A stretch of 64,000 bases of DNA from an uncultured Clostridia bacterium (GCA_947630835.1 CANRIZ010000002.1:48308-112307); one strand, 5' to 3'; shown: positions 24,148-33,193, numbered from the stretch's first letter. Program-made: numbers and translations. The notes: generated from the letters alone by a model not told the origin.

Positions 24148-25755
24148 ATGAAGCTCTCTTTTTTGGGCGCCGCTCACGAAGTTACCGGAAGCTGTACCCT
24201 GCTTGAATTCAACGACAAAAAAATCTTAATCGACTGCGGTATGGAACAGGGAACGGATATTTACGAAAATTGCGAAATTCCCGTCGCTCCCTCACAAATT
24301 GACTGTCTGCTCCTTACCCATGCGCATATTGACCACTCCGGCAAAATTCCCGTCCTCACTTCAAACGGTTTTTCCGGCAAAATTTACGCCACCGATTCAA
24401 CCGCAAGGCTTTGTAAAATTATGCTCCAGGATTCGGCTCACATTCAGGAATTTGAAGTCGAATGGCGTAACCGCAAAGGCAAACGCTCCGGCAAAGAGGA
24501 TTATGTTCCGCTTTATACCGTTGAGGACGCTCTCGCCGCAATGACGCATTTTGTGGGCTGTAAATACGAGGAGAAAATCGAGGTATATGAGGATTTGTCA
24601 ATTCGCTTTATAGACGCGGGGCATCTTCTCGGCTCATCGAGCATCGAGCTTACCGTAACCGAAAACGGCGAAGAAACCGTTATTGTTTTCTCCGGCGATA
24701 TAGGCAACACCGACCAGCCTATAATCAGGGATCCGAGCTATCCCAAAAAAGCCGACTTTGTAATTATGGAAAGTACATACGGCGACCGAAGCCACGAAAA
24801 AAGGGTGGATTCCGTTACCCAATTAACGCCGATTATTCAGCGCACATTTGACAGGGGCGGCAACGTAGTTATACCGTCGTTTGCCGTCGGCAGAACCCAG
24901 GAGCTGCTGTATTTCATACGTCAAATTAAGGAAGAAGGGCTTATTAAAAACCACGATAATTTCTCGGTTTACGTTGACAGCCCTCTTGCGGTTGAGGCTA
25001 CAAATATTTTCAACATAAGCACGGAGGATTTTGACGAGGAAGCTTCGCAGCTTATAAACGCAGGGATAAATCCCATACATTTTAACGGCCTTAAAATTGC
25101 CGTCAGCTCCGACGAATCAAAGCTTATTAACTTTGATAACGAGCCTAAAATCATTATCTCCGCAAGCGGTATGTGCGAGGCGGGAAGAATCAGGCACCAT
25201 CTAAAGCATAATCTTTGGCGTCCCGAATGTTCCGTAGTTTTCGTCGGCTATCAATCCGTCGGCACTCTCGGCAGGGCTCTTGTGGAGGGTGCGGACGAGG
25301 TAAAGCTCTTCGGTGAAAAAATCAAGGTTTCCGCCGAAATTTGCGTTGTCAGCGGCATAAGCGGACACGCCGACAACAACGGGCTTATACGGTGGATTTC
25401 CTCTTTTGAGCAAAAGCCGAAGCAGGTATTTGTAAACCACGGCGAAGATATTGTGTGCGAGGTTTTCGCCTCCCGTCTGCGCGACGAGCTGAAGCTTAAC
25501 GCCGCAGCCCCGTACAACGGCGCCGAATACGACCTTACAAGAGGCGTTTGCGTTTACGAGGGCAACAAAAAGAAAATCGAAAAAAGCCAAGGCTTCAAGC
25601 AGAACACGGCAAGGCTTTCGCCCGTTTTCCAGCGTCTTATCAACGCGGGCAAGCGGCTTGAGCTTGTTATCAGGCACAACGAGGGCGGGGCTAACAAGGA
25701 CCTTGCGAAGTTTGCCGACCAGATAATCGCCCTGTGCGACAAATGGGACAGATAA
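24148..25755 (+). CDS. Metallo-beta-lactamase fold protein with beta-CASP domain (RNA-processing exonuclease-like)
   Basis: The 535-residue cytoplasmic protein is of the CPSF73/YSH1-like family. Zinc-binding motifs: LLTHAHIDHSG near residue 58, DAGHLLGSSS near 160, VFSGDIG near 185, the beta-CASP block (PSFAVGRTQELLYFI, ISASGMCEAGRIRHHL) and the final motif SGISGHADNNGL, with FVNHGE further on. Family members are RNA endo- or exonucleases; this one is separate from canonical RNase J, having no RNase J C-terminal domain. It may act in mRNA turnover. It is alone in its transcript, with its own promoter and terminator. The RNA target is unknown. Confidence 0.88.
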   Translation: MKLSFLGAAHEVTGSCTLLEFNDKKILIDCGMEQGTDIYENCEIPVAPSQIDCLLLTHAHIDHSGKIPVLTSNGFSGKIYATDSTARLCKIMLQDSAHIQEFEVEWRNRKGKRSGKEDYVPLYTVEDALAAMTHFVGCKYEEKIEVYEDLSIRFIDAGHLLGSSSIELTVTENGEETVIVFSGDIGNTDQPIIRDPSYPKKADFVIMESTYGDRSHEKRVDSVTQLTPIIQRTFDRGGNVVIPSFAVGRTQELLYFIRQIKEEGLIKNHDNFSVYVDSPLAVEATNIFNISTEDFDEEASQLINAGINPIHFNGLKIAVSSDESKLINFDNEPKIIISASGMCEAGRIRHHLKHNLWRPECSVVFVGYQSVGTLGRALVEGADEVKLFGEKIKVSAEICVVSGISGHADNNGLIRWISSFEQKPKQVFVNHGEDIVCEVFASRLRDELKLNAAAPYNGAEYDLTRGVCVYEGNKKKIEKSQGFKQNTARLSPVFQRLINAGKRLELVIRHNEGGANKDLAKFADQIIALCDKWDR

Positions 25756-25767
25756 ATATACAGCAAA

Positions 25768-25793
25768 AAAGCTCCTCTGTTAAGGGGAGCTTT
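25768..25793 (+). terminator. Intrinsic terminator after the beta-CASP gene
   Basis: AAAGCTCC / GGAGCTTT with a 10-base loop, then AATTAAT. It lies 12 bases past the stop. Confidence 0.8.
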
Positions 25794-25835
25794 AATTAAT
25801 GCCGTTATGTCAAGGTGAGCCGAACACAAGCCTTT

Positions 25836-26501
25836 TCACTTTACCCACTTTAATTTAAACATTGCAAAAGCACCGAGCAGGCTTACGACTATAGTTATGA
25901 AAATCATCGTGCCTACGGGGATTGACGGGGCGAAAATATACGCTATAATGCCGGCGGCAATAGGTAAAATCGAAATTTTCCAATACTTTGCGAAATATGA
26001 AGCCCCCAATGCGCCGAAAAGCGCCGGAATTACATATTCAAAAGCAGGCTTCAGCACCGAGCCCTCTGCGGTAATGTGCGGAAGTACGGGCGCGAACAGC
26101 AGTACGCCTATCGCAATAACAACGGTTGTGGTTATTGCCGAAGCGCCTATGGCTATTGTAGAAATAACCTCGCCCTCCTCGCTTGTGCCCTTTACGTTTG
26201 CACGCTCCATAGCGTTCATAGCGCAGGGAAGCTTTAAATTTGTAATGTTTCCCGTTACGAAGGAAAGGTAAGTTCCGCCGGCTCCCATTATGGGCGTATA
26301 TGTAAGCACCTCGATTATTGCGGTTGACCAATAAATCGGAATAACCGCCGCAAGCGCTTTTAAAAGCAAATTGAATTCGGGAAAAGCGTTATGATAAATC
26401 GAAAAAACAAGCGGAATACAAAACAGCACCGCAAGCGCGCTTACGGACCATATGCTTCCCCAGGTGTGAAGCTTGTCAAAATAAGTTTTATTTCCTTTCA
26501 T
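25836..26501 (-). CDS. Multi-pass membrane protein, partner of the DUF5058 protein
   Basis: The 221-residue protein has about six hydrophobic segments and no signal peptide. Notable features are a central LTYTPIMGAGGTYLSFVTGN stretch and a loop NAMERANVKGTSEEGEV. The glycine-rich re-entrant look and the paired gene 13 bases upstream suggest half of a two-component transporter or channel. I recognise no well-characterised family. GGAGGGG precedes the ATG. The gene ends convergently with the beta-CASP gene. Confidence 0.75.
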   Translation of the reverse strand: MKGNKTYFDKLHTWGSIWSVSALAVLFCIPLVFSIYHNAFPEFNLLLKALAAVIPIYWSTAIIEVLTYTPIMGAGGTYLSFVTGNITNLKLPCAMNAMERANVKGTSEEGEVISTIAIGASAITTTVVIAIGVLLFAPVLPHITAEGSVLKPAFEYVIPALFGALGASYFAKYWKISILPIAAGIIAYIFAPSIPVGTMIFITIVVSLLGAFAMFKLKWVK

Positions 26502-26514
26502 ATCTTTCCCCTCC

Positions 26515-27276
26515 TTATCTCCAGGTATAGGCGGCTATTTCCGCAGGCAAAACCCTTGTAAGCAGTACCGCGACGCCCATTGCGCCGAACATAGCTATCG
26601 GCAAAACAAAGGGTTCGAGCTTTTTCAAATTCTTTTTTCTGCAAAGATTGTCCAACGCTATGGTGAAAATCATTGACGACAAAAGCGTTGCGACCGACAT
26701 AACGCCTGCCGACGGCCCGTCGGACGGAACTCCCGCCACCGAGCGTGAAATAAACGCCGCAATAATACCTATAAACGCCGCGGCGGCAAGTATATCGCCG
26801 AGCGCTCCCGCCGCCTTGCTCTTTGAAGCGGCTTTTCCCATAGCTTTATGTATCTTTTTGCAAAATATGGGGAGCAGTACAAGCGGAAAACAAGAGCCTA
26901 TTGTCATAGTCCACGCTACGGTCGAAAACTGTCGGGCGTCGGTTATCTCCTTTGAAAGCGAAGAGCCCAAAACGCTCAGGGCGTTTTCCGCCGCAACGGT
27001 TTCATAAGCGAGATTGCCTATAACGGAAAGCCTTATCCACGGCAGAACTATACCGAGCGCCGAAGCCAGCGCAAGCACCGTTGCAAGTATGGAAACGGCG
27101 GGCGCAATGCTGAACAGCACGCTTGAAAGCACCGTCTGTTTCATTTTTTGCTTCTCTATGCCTATTTCCTTTCCCCTTTTCCATGCCTTTATCATAAAGA
27201 ACAGGGACTGCGCTATTACAAACGCAATTACCGCAAAGGCGAGTATGTACATCAATGCGTCGGTTTTAAAATCCAC
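26515..27276 (-). CDS. DUF5058-like multi-pass membrane protein
   Basis: The 253-residue protein starts at a GTG (AAAGGAGG upstream) and has about six transmembrane segments. A signature region in the middle is FSTVAWTMTIGSCFPLVLLPI, followed by RSVAGVPSDGPSAGVMSVATLLSS. It resembles the DUF5058 family of uncharacterised Firmicutes membrane proteins; this is recognition from memory, not a search. With the 221-residue partner it probably forms one membrane complex. Substrate and function unknown. Confidence 0.75.
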   Translation of the reverse strand: MDFKTDALMYILAFAVIAFVIAQSLFFMIKAWKRGKEIGIEKQKMKQTVLSSVLFSIAPAVSILATVLALASALGIVLPWIRLSVIGNLAYETVAAENALSVLGSSLSKEITDARQFSTVAWTMTIGSCFPLVLLPIFCKKIHKAMGKAASKSKAAGALGDILAAAAFIGIIAAFISRSVAGVPSDGPSAGVMSVATLLSSMIFTIALDNLCRKKNLKKLEPFVLPIAMFGAMGVAVLLTRVLPAEIAAYTWR

Positions 27277-27344
27277 TTTTCATTCCTCCTTTTTACTAAG
27301 ATTAACATACTTTTTTCCTTTTAACAAGTGTTTTGCATATAAAA

Positions 27345-27368
27345 AATAAGGCGCGTTAACGCCTTATT
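27345..27368 (-). terminator. Intrinsic terminator after dpaB
   Basis: AATAAGGCG / CGCCTTATT with a 6-base loop. T-runs on both sides make it usable in either direction. It lies 25 bases past the dpaB stop. Confidence 0.85.
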
Positions 27369-27393
27369 TTTTGCCTGCTATTGCCGATATTGT

Positions 27394-27963
27394 TCAAGAC
27401 GTGATGACGGGTTGAATTTGCCTGCCGTCAAGAGCCGACTTAACGGTTTCGGGGAGCTTTTTAAAATCGGCAACTATTGAATTGGGTTTGTTAACGTAAT
27501 CGTCCTGCCGCATAGGTACAAAGAAAATATGTTTTGCATTGAGTAATGCGCCTATGTTCTTCGCAGACGTTCCCAGAGCGTCGTTTGTGGAAACCGCAAT
27601 CACAACAGGTCTTTGGTTCCTTAAATGCGCTTTCACCGCAAGCGTAACGGGCGTATCGGTAATGCCGTTTGCAAGCTTCGCAAGCGTATTGCCCGTGCAG
27701 GGAGAAACGACAAGAATATCCAAAAGCTTTTTCGGCCCTATCGGTTCTGCGCCCTTTATGGTATGGATAATTTTATTTTGCGTAATTTCACTGATTTCCC
27801 TGTTAAAGCTCTCTGCCGTGCCGAACCTTGTATCTGTAATATATGCCGTTTCGGACATTATCGGAATTACATTGTACTCTTCATCTTTAAGGATTTTCAG
27901 CTGCTCAATCGCTTTTTTAAATGTGCAGAATGAACCGCACATTGCAAATCCGACATTTGTCAT
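27394..27963 (-). CDS. dpaB: Dipicolinate synthase subunit B
   Basis: DpaB (SpoVFB) is the flavoprotein-like subunit of dipicolinate synthase, which oxidises dihydrodipicolinate in the mother cell to make the spore-core chelator. The 189-residue protein has the flavoprotein start VGFAMCGSFCTFKKA, then the loops VVSPCTGNTLAKLANGITDTPV and VIAVSTNDALGTSAKNIG. AAGGAGG precedes the ATG. It lies 13 bases after dpaA, the standard order. Its presence supports a spore-forming lineage. Confidence 0.95.
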   Translation of the reverse strand: MTNVGFAMCGSFCTFKKAIEQLKILKDEEYNVIPIMSETAYITDTRFGTAESFNREISEITQNKIIHTIKGAEPIGPKKLLDILVVSPCTGNTLAKLANGITDTPVTLAVKAHLRNQRPVVIAVSTNDALGTSAKNIGALLNAKHIFFVPMRQDDYVNKPNSIVADFKKLPETVKSALDGRQIQPVITS

Positions 27964-27975
27964 AGCAGTCCTCCT

Positions 27976-28797
27976 TTAAAAAAGACTTTCCGCTTTTTTG
28001 CCGATAAGCTCTCCCGCCTTCTCGGGATAATATTTTCCGGGCAGTCCGAGCGCCCTGATAAGCGTAAGCGGGCATTTTCGGGCGACGCTTTCCTCAACGC
28101 CGAACGGCGCGGAAGCTATATCGACAATTATCGCGTTGCTTTTTGCTTTTCTCAATAAGCTTTCATTGAGAATTAAAGCGGGAACTGTATTGATAATAAT
28201 GTCAAATTCGTTTATTTCTTGTGTAAAGTCAGAAAGCTTTACATATTTGTAATTCATTGAAACAGCGTCGGTTTTGGCTTTTTCGCTCCTTGCGGCAACG
28301 GAAAAATCAACGCCTTTTTCGTATAGCCTTTTTGCAAGCGCCTTAGCCGTCCTGCCAAAGCCCGTAACCGCCGTTTTCATTTTAAAAATATCAATATCCC
28401 TATCCGAAAGGACGTCAAAAACGGCGTCGGCGGTAAGCTCCGCGTTTTCTTCTATCATATCCTCGCTGTAATAATCAAAGCATTGAGCGCCGCATTTTTC
28501 CGCTTGCGATTTAAAATCTTCGCTCAACATTCCGCCTATAATTTTGTCGCCTTTTTTTATATGGGACAAAAGCTCGTCAACGCTCATTCCCTTATAATTT
28601 TTATCAATATTTATATTTTCACCGTCGCGGGAAAAGGGCAAGGGTAAAATTATTACTGACTTTTCCTTTATCGCTTTGAAAAATTCGGTCGGATTTTTCT
28701 CATAGCCTACAGCCTCGTAACCTTTTGAAACGAGATATTTTTCTGTATATAAACGGCGTTTATCTCCGCCGATAAAGAGCAGTCTGCCATTATTCAT
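27976..28797 (-). CDS. dpaA: Dipicolinate synthase subunit A
   Basis: DpaA (SpoVFA) is the NAD(P)-binding subunit of dipicolinate synthase. The 273-residue protein has an N-terminal domain (LLFIGGDKRRLYTEKYL) and a Rossmann domain with TAVTGFGRTAKALAKRLYEKG. It ends in the conserved block IDIASAPFGVEESVARKCPLTLIRALGLPGKYYPEKAGELI. GGAGGTG precedes the ATG. A mother-cell-type promoter candidate (sigma-E/K) lies upstream. It is slightly shorter than the Bacillus protein (about 297 residues). Confidence 0.95.
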   Translation of the reverse strand: MNNGRLLFIGGDKRRLYTEKYLVSKGYEAVGYEKNPTEFFKAIKEKSVIILPLPFSRDGENINIDKNYKGMSVDELLSHIKKGDKIIGGMLSEDFKSQAEKCGAQCFDYYSEDMIEENAELTADAVFDVLSDRDIDIFKMKTAVTGFGRTAKALAKRLYEKGVDFSVAARSEKAKTDAVSMNYKYVKLSDFTQEINEFDIIINTVPALILNESLLRKAKSNAIIVDIASAPFGVEESVARKCPLTLIRALGLPGKYYPEKAGELIGKKAESLF

Positions 28798-28827
28798 CTT
28801 AACACCTCCGCTTTAATTCTACAATAC

Positions 28828-28854
28828 ATAGTATGAAAAAGAAAGTTTTATTGT
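28828..28854 (-). promoter_or_regulatory. Candidate sigma-K/sigma-E promoter for dpaAB
   Basis: Minus strand AC (28853-28854), 17-base spacer, CATACTAT (28828-28835). This fits the sigma-K pattern of AC ahead of CATAnnnT, as expected for spoVF, but is short enough to occur by chance. Confidence 0.45.
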
Positions 28855-28871
28855 GAAAATAAAATTGGGGG

Positions 28872-28900
28872 TTTAAAAAGGCGTAAATTTGCAATATAAT
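28872..28900 (+). promoter_or_regulatory. Promoter for murC
   Basis: TTTAAA (28872-28877), 17-base spacer, TATAAT (28895-28900). The -35 is weak. Confidence 0.5.
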
Positions 28901-28936
28901 ATATGTAATAAATTTTTAAATAAGCAGGTAATCGTT

Positions 28937-30319
28937 ATGGCAGACATTTCGGAAGTTTTGAAAAACGCTAAAAGAATACACTTTATAGGCATAGGCGGCA
29001 GCGGTATGTGTCCGCTTGCCGAAATACTCCACGCAAAGGGATATTCTTTGCAGGGCTCGGACAATAACGAAAGCTCGATAGTAGAAAGAATCAGGAATAT
29101 GGGTGTTCCCGTTATGATGGGGCAAAAGGCTGAAAACCTGAACGGCGCTGATATGATAGTTTATTCCGCCGCCATTCAAAGGGGCAACCCCGAGCTTGAG
29201 GCGGCTCTCAAAAGCGGCGTCCCCTGCTTTACGAGGGCGGAGCTTTTCGGCGAAGTAACGAGGCATTTTGAAAATTGCATCGGCATTTGCGGAACTCACG
29301 GAAAAACCACCACCACCTCCTTAACGGTTCAAACTATGCTTGAAGCGGGTCTTGACCCCTCCGCGGTAATAGGCGGGAAGCTTCCGCTTACAAACAGCTA
29401 CGGCAGAGTGGGCGGCAGCGAAACAATAGTTTGCGAAGCTTGCGAGTATGTTGACACCTTCCTGCATCTTTACCCGAACGTTGCGGTAATACTCAATATC
29501 GACGAAGACCATATGGAATATTTTAAAACGCTTGATAATCTGATTTTAAGCTTTCATAAATTCGCCCTGCTTGCAAAAAGCGCGGTTATTTACAACGGCG
29601 ACGACGCAAACACTCTGAAAGCCGTTGAAAAAATCACCGGCAAGGCTTTAATTTCTTTCGGCTTTAAGGATACAAATGATTTTTACGCCGCAAACATACA
29701 GGAAACAGACGGAGCTTGTACCCGCTTCGACGTAATGTACAGAGGGGAAAAGCTCGGAAACATCAAGCTCTCCGTACCGGGAAGGCATAATATTTTAAAC
29801 GCCCTGGCGGCGACGGCATGCGCTGTTTATTCGGGCGCAGAATTTAAAGACTGCGTTAAAGGGCTTGAGGATTTTAAGGGCGCGGGAAGAAGATTTGAGC
29901 GCCTCGGAACATACAGCGGCGTTGATATTATCGACGACTACGCCCACCACCCGGCGGAATTAAAGGTAACGCTTGAAGCCGCAATGAAATTGGGCTGCAA
30001 AACGGTATGGGCGGTATTCCAACCCTTTACCTATTCGAGAACGGCTATGCATTTTGATGAATTTGTCGAGGTATTAAAAATCCCCGACAGATGCGTTATG
30101 ACCGAGATAATGGGCTCTCGCGAAACAAACACCTATAACGTATACACATCTCAGCTTGCCGAAAAAATCCCGGGAAGCGTATGGTTTAACACCCAGAGGG
30201 AAGTTGCGGACTATGTGCTTGAGAACGTTCGCCCGGGCGATCTTGTAATCACCTTGGGCTGCGGCGACATCTACAAAACGGCTCATATGATAATAGAGGA
30301 ATTGAAAAAACAAAAATAA
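28937..30319 (+). CDS. murC: UDP-N-acetylmuramate-L-alanine ligase
   Basis: MurC adds L-alanine to UDP-MurNAc, the first amino acid of the peptidoglycan stem. The 460-residue protein has the UDP-MurNAc motif HFIGIGGSGMCPLAEIL, the ATP-binding loop GICGTHGKTTTTSLTV, then ILNIDEDHMEYF, PGRHNILNALAA and IIDDYAHHPAELKVTL. The ORF track starts 16 codons earlier; the ATG at 28937 matches the family and has AGCAGGT in front of it. It stands alone, away from a dcw cluster, which is common in Firmicutes. Confidence 0.97.
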   Translation: MADISEVLKNAKRIHFIGIGGSGMCPLAEILHAKGYSLQGSDNNESSIVERIRNMGVPVMMGQKAENLNGADMIVYSAAIQRGNPELEAALKSGVPCFTRAELFGEVTRHFENCIGICGTHGKTTTTSLTVQTMLEAGLDPSAVIGGKLPLTNSYGRVGGSETIVCEACEYVDTFLHLYPNVAVILNIDEDHMEYFKTLDNLILSFHKFALLAKSAVIYNGDDANTLKAVEKITGKALISFGFKDTNDFYAANIQETDGACTRFDVMYRGEKLGNIKLSVPGRHNILNALAATACAVYSGAEFKDCVKGLEDFKGAGRRFERLGTYSGVDIIDDYAHHPAELKVTLEAAMKLGCKTVWAVFQPFTYSRTAMHFDEFVEVLKIPDRCVMTEIMGSRETNTYNVYTSQLAEKIPGSVWFNTQREVADYVLENVRPGDLVITLGCGDIYKTAHMIIEELKKQK

Positions 30320-30383
30320 TCTTCAAAAATCAAAAGTTTTGATTTGCCCTTAGCAAGACGCGGGCATTAGGTAAAAAATAAAA

Positions 30384-30439
30384 AATCCTCCTTTCTGTTT
30401 TTCGACTGCGTTTTAAAACAGCCGATTGAAAGGAGGATT
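30384..30439. terminator. Bidirectional terminator between murC and ybaK
   Basis: AATCCTCCTTTC / GAAAGGAGGATT, a 12-bp stem with a 32-base loop, flanked by A-runs and T-runs so that it serves both convergent genes. Confidence 0.8.
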
Positions 30440-30454
30440 GTTTTTTGTGAAAGT

Positions 30455-30940
30455 TCAGAACGTAACCGGAGCGTATTTGCCGCCGGTTACTCTGATTAAA
30501 TCGTCGGGCGGGAGCTCAACCTGAGCGCCGATTTTGCCCGCGCTGACCATTATTGTCTCTTTATCGCTTGCAGAGGAATCGATTACGGTTGCGAACTGTT
30601 TTTTCATACCTATGGGACTGCATCCGCCCCTGATATAGCCCGTCACGCCGTTAATGTCCTTTACATGAATCATCTCAACGCTTTTTTCGCCCGCGGCGAG
30701 CGCCGCCGCTTTTAAATCAAGCTCCTTTTCGACGGGAATTACAAAAACGAAATAGTTTTTTGATTTTCCCTGCGTTACAAGGGTTTTAAATACCTTTTCG
30801 GGGTCTTGGGAAAGCATCTTCGCAACGCTTGCCCCGTCTACCGCAACGCCCTCCTCATGCTCGTAGAAATGGGTTTTGTAGCCGACCTTTTCCCTGTCGA
30901 GTATTCGCATAGCGTTGGTTTTAATTTCTTTTTTACTCAT
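30455..30940 (-). CDS. ybaK: YbaK/EbsC family Cys-tRNA(Pro) deacylase
   Basis: The 161-residue protein is a trans-acting editing enzyme that hydrolyses mis-charged tRNA(Pro). It contains HEEGVAVDGASVAKML, VFKTLVTQGK, VIPVEKELDLKAAA and TGYIRGGCSPIGMKK (the GxxSPxG signature). The ORF track uses an earlier start inside the glucosidase gene. The ATG at 30940 overlaps that gene's stop by 8 bases (ATGAGTAA), giving MSKKEIKTNAMRIL, a typical family start. It is co-transcribed with the GH13 gene upstream. Confidence 0.93.
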   Translation of the reverse strand: MSKKEIKTNAMRILDREKVGYKTHFYEHEEGVAVDGASVAKMLSQDPEKVFKTLVTQGKSKNYFVFVIPVEKELDLKAAALAAGEKSVEMIHVKDINGVTGYIRGGCSPIGMKKQFATVIDSSASDKETIMVSAGKIGAQVELPPDDLIRVTGGKYAPVTF

Positions 30941-32603
30941 AAAGGTAAACTCTTGCCTCATACGGTCTTAACGCGCATACGGTGGGTCTTGATTCGGGAT
31001 TTTCGTAATTGCAGAGTATAACCTTGCCCTTTGTAAGGTCAAAGGTGTCGGGAGCGTGGAAGGTAAAGGTTTCGTCGGTAAACGAGCATACCACGAGCGC
31101 CCTCTTGCCCTCGTAATTCCTTTCGTAGCAGTAAATCACGTCGCTGTCCGCAAAATGCTCCTTGTAATCGCCGTAAATAATTATCTTGTTCTCTTTTCTG
31201 ACCTTCAAAAGCTTACGGTAGAAATTGAGAATTGAATCGGGGTTCTTTTCCTCGTTTTCCACGTTGATTTCCTTATAATTAGGATTTACGCCGAACCAGG
31301 GCTCAACGGTCGAAAATCCCGCATATTCGCTTGAATCCCACTGAACGGGAGTACGGGCGTTTTCACGGCTCGTCTTGTTGGCGATATCGAGATATTTTTG
31401 CCCTTTAACGCCGAGCTTTTTGAATATCTTTTCGTTATTGAAGGTAACAACGTCCTTAAACTTGCTTAAATCGTCAAGGTGATTGTTTAACATTCCTATT
31501 TCCTGACCCTGATAAATAAAGGGCGTTCCCGACTGCATATAGCAAGCGGCGGCAAGCATGGTACCGCTTTCGCGGCGGAATTTTTCGTTGCCGTAACGGC
31601 TTATAATCCTCGGATGGTCGTGGTTTTCGATATAAAGCGCGTTCCAAGACTTGCCGTAAAGATCCTTCTGCCAGCGTGAAAACGCCTTTTTGAGCTTTCT
31701 GAGATTAAACGGCATCGCTATGGTATCTGTAACAAAACAGTCCGCCTGCATATGGTCAAAGCCTATCATCATATCAAGCTCCGGGTCGTCGCCCGCGGTA
31801 AACTCAAGGCAGTCCTTTGTATTGGACATAGGCGATTCGCCGACAACAAAGCAATCGTATTTATCAATTACATCGTGCCTGAATTCCTTTAAATACTCGT
31901 GAACATGCGGGCCTTTTTTGTAATGCTCTATACCCGTGGCGATGGGAAGCGGGAAGCCGTTGGGAAGCCCCTCTTTTTTGGAAATAAAGGTGATAACGTC
32001 CTCACGGAAGCCGTCCACTCCCATATCCAGCCAGAATTTCATAATGGACTTAACTTCCTCCCTGACCTTGGGATTGTCCATATTAAGGTCGGGCTGTTTC
32101 TTTGCGAAAACATGGAGATAATACTCGTCAAGCTCCGGCACATACTCCCAAGCTCCGCCCTCAAAGGTCGAAAGCCAGTTGTTGGGCGGTTTTTTGCCGT
32201 TCTTTCCCCTGCCCTTTCTCCAAAAATAATAATCGTGATAGGGATTGTCCTTGCCTTTTTTGCTTTCCTTGAACCATTCGTGTTCGTCGGAGGTATGGTT
32301 TACAACGAGGTCCATAATTACCTTTAATCCTCTTTTATGCGCCTCGTCAAGAACCTTCTTAAAAGTTTCCAGCCCGCCGTATTCTTCGGCTATATCCTTG
32401 TAATCCGAAATATCGTAGCCGTAGTCTGCAAGAGGCGACGGATAAATCGGCGAAAACCAAATGGCGTCAACGCCGATGCTCTTTATGTAATCGAGCTTTT
32501 CAAGCACTCCGTAAAGGTCGCCTATGCCGTCCCCGTTGCCGTCCTTAAAGCTTCTGCACCAGATTTGATATACTGCCATTTCTTTATACCAGCTGTTATC
32601 CAA
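30933..32603 (-). CDS. GH13 alpha-glucosidase (oligo-1,6-glucosidase/trehalose-6-phosphate hydrolase type)
   Basis: The GH13 protein has about 556 residues and is intracellular (no signal peptide). Conserved regions: VDAIWFSPIYPSPLADYGYDISDY, MDLVVNHTSDEH (region I), GVDGFREDVITFIS with the nucleophile Asp (region II), FVVGESP with the acid/base Glu (region III) and IENHDHPRIISRYG (region IV). The usual NHDQPR is NHDHPR. It hydrolyses terminal alpha-glucosidic bonds of short oligosaccharides, possibly isomaltose type; no PTS gene is nearby to argue for trehalose-6-phosphate. The ORF track uses a GTG at 32612 that sits on the ribosome binding site. The TTG at 32603, 7 bases after GGGAG, is preferred. 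Confidence 0.9.
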   Translation of the reverse strand: MDNSWYKEMAVYQIWCRSFKDGNGDGIGDLYGVLEKLDYIKSIGVDAIWFSPIYPSPLADYGYDISDYKDIAEEYGGLETFKKVLDEAHKRGLKVIMDLVVNHTSDEHEWFKESKKGKDNPYHDYYFWRKGRGKNGKKPPNNWLSTFEGGAWEYVPELDEYYLHVFAKKQPDLNMDNPKVREEVKSIMKFWLDMGVDGFREDVITFISKKEGLPNGFPLPIATGIEHYKKGPHVHEYLKEFRHDVIDKYDCFVVGESPMSNTKDCLEFTAGDDPELDMMIGFDHMQADCFVTDTIAMPFNLRKLKKAFSRWQKDLYGKSWNALYIENHDHPRIISRYGNEKFRRESGTMLAAACYMQSGTPFIYQGQEIGMLNNHLDDLSKFKDVVTFNNEKIFKKLGVKGQKYLDIANKTSRENARTPVQWDSSEYAGFSTVEPWFGVNPNYKEINVENEEKNPDSILNFYRKLLKVRKENKIIIYGDYKEHFADSDVIYCYERNYEGKRALVVCSFTDETFTFHAPDTFDLTKGKVILCNYENPESRPTVCALRPYEARVYLYE

Positions 32604-32768
32604 ACCAAACACTCCCTTTAAAAATTATTCACAAATGAATTTTAACATAATTTATTATCCAATACAATAATAAGGCGGCGGAAAATATGTACAAAAAACT
32701 CCCTTAATTTTTTACATATTTTAAAAAAATACGGCCTGTGTTTTCGGCAGTTTTTCATCTCTTTTCTG

Positions 32769-32796
32769 TTGTATTTTATAAAAATAGTGCTATAAT
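32769..32796 (+). promoter_or_regulatory. Promoter for the V/A-ATPase operon
   Basis: TTGTAT (32769-32774), 16-base spacer, TATAAT (32791-32796), about 55 bases before the first gene. Confidence 0.65.
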
Positions 32797-32856
32797 AAAC
32801 TCTAAAGTATTTTCGGCGTTTACTCCGGACGAAGGGAAGTGCGTTTTACGGAACAG

Positions 32857-33159
32857 ATGATAAAGCTTATTGTCGAAACAGACAAGGCTTCGAGAAACGA
32901 CGTTGAAAGGGCTATGAAGCTTCGGGAGGATTTAACCGCAGAGCTGTCTTCGGCAGAAAAGCAGATAGACTCGCAGTATAAAAAGGAAGCGGACAGCAAA
33001 ATTACAAAAGAGAGAATTATCGCAAAAAAGGAAACCGATAATTTTAAAGAAAGTCTTTACGCTTCCGAAAAATCCAAAGCCGATAAATTAAGGCGGCGCT
33101 ACGAGGAAAACCACGAGGCGTGGGAAAAAGAGATATTCAAAAACATAACCGCAAAATAA
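32857..33159 (+). CDS. V/A-type ATPase peripheral stalk subunit G/H-like
   Basis: This short, highly charged coiled-coil protein (100 residues, Lys/Glu-rich, no membrane segment) leads the V/A-ATPase operon. Its size, composition and position match the peripheral-stalk subunit G (NtpF/AhaH type) that pairs with subunit E. Sequence such as YKKEADSKITKERIIAKKE is helical throughout. The ORF track starts at a GTG at 32839, but its ribosome binding site is too close. The ATG at 32857 (MIKLIVETDKASRND) gives a more typical family start. Confidence 0.75.
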   Translation: MIKLIVETDKASRNDVERAMKLREDLTAELSSAEKQIDSQYKKEADSKITKERIIAKKETDNFKESLYASEKSKADKLRRRYEENHEAWEKEIFKNITAK

Positions 33160-33193
33160 TCTGCCTTGCGGATTTTGGGAAAGGAGCGCGGAT

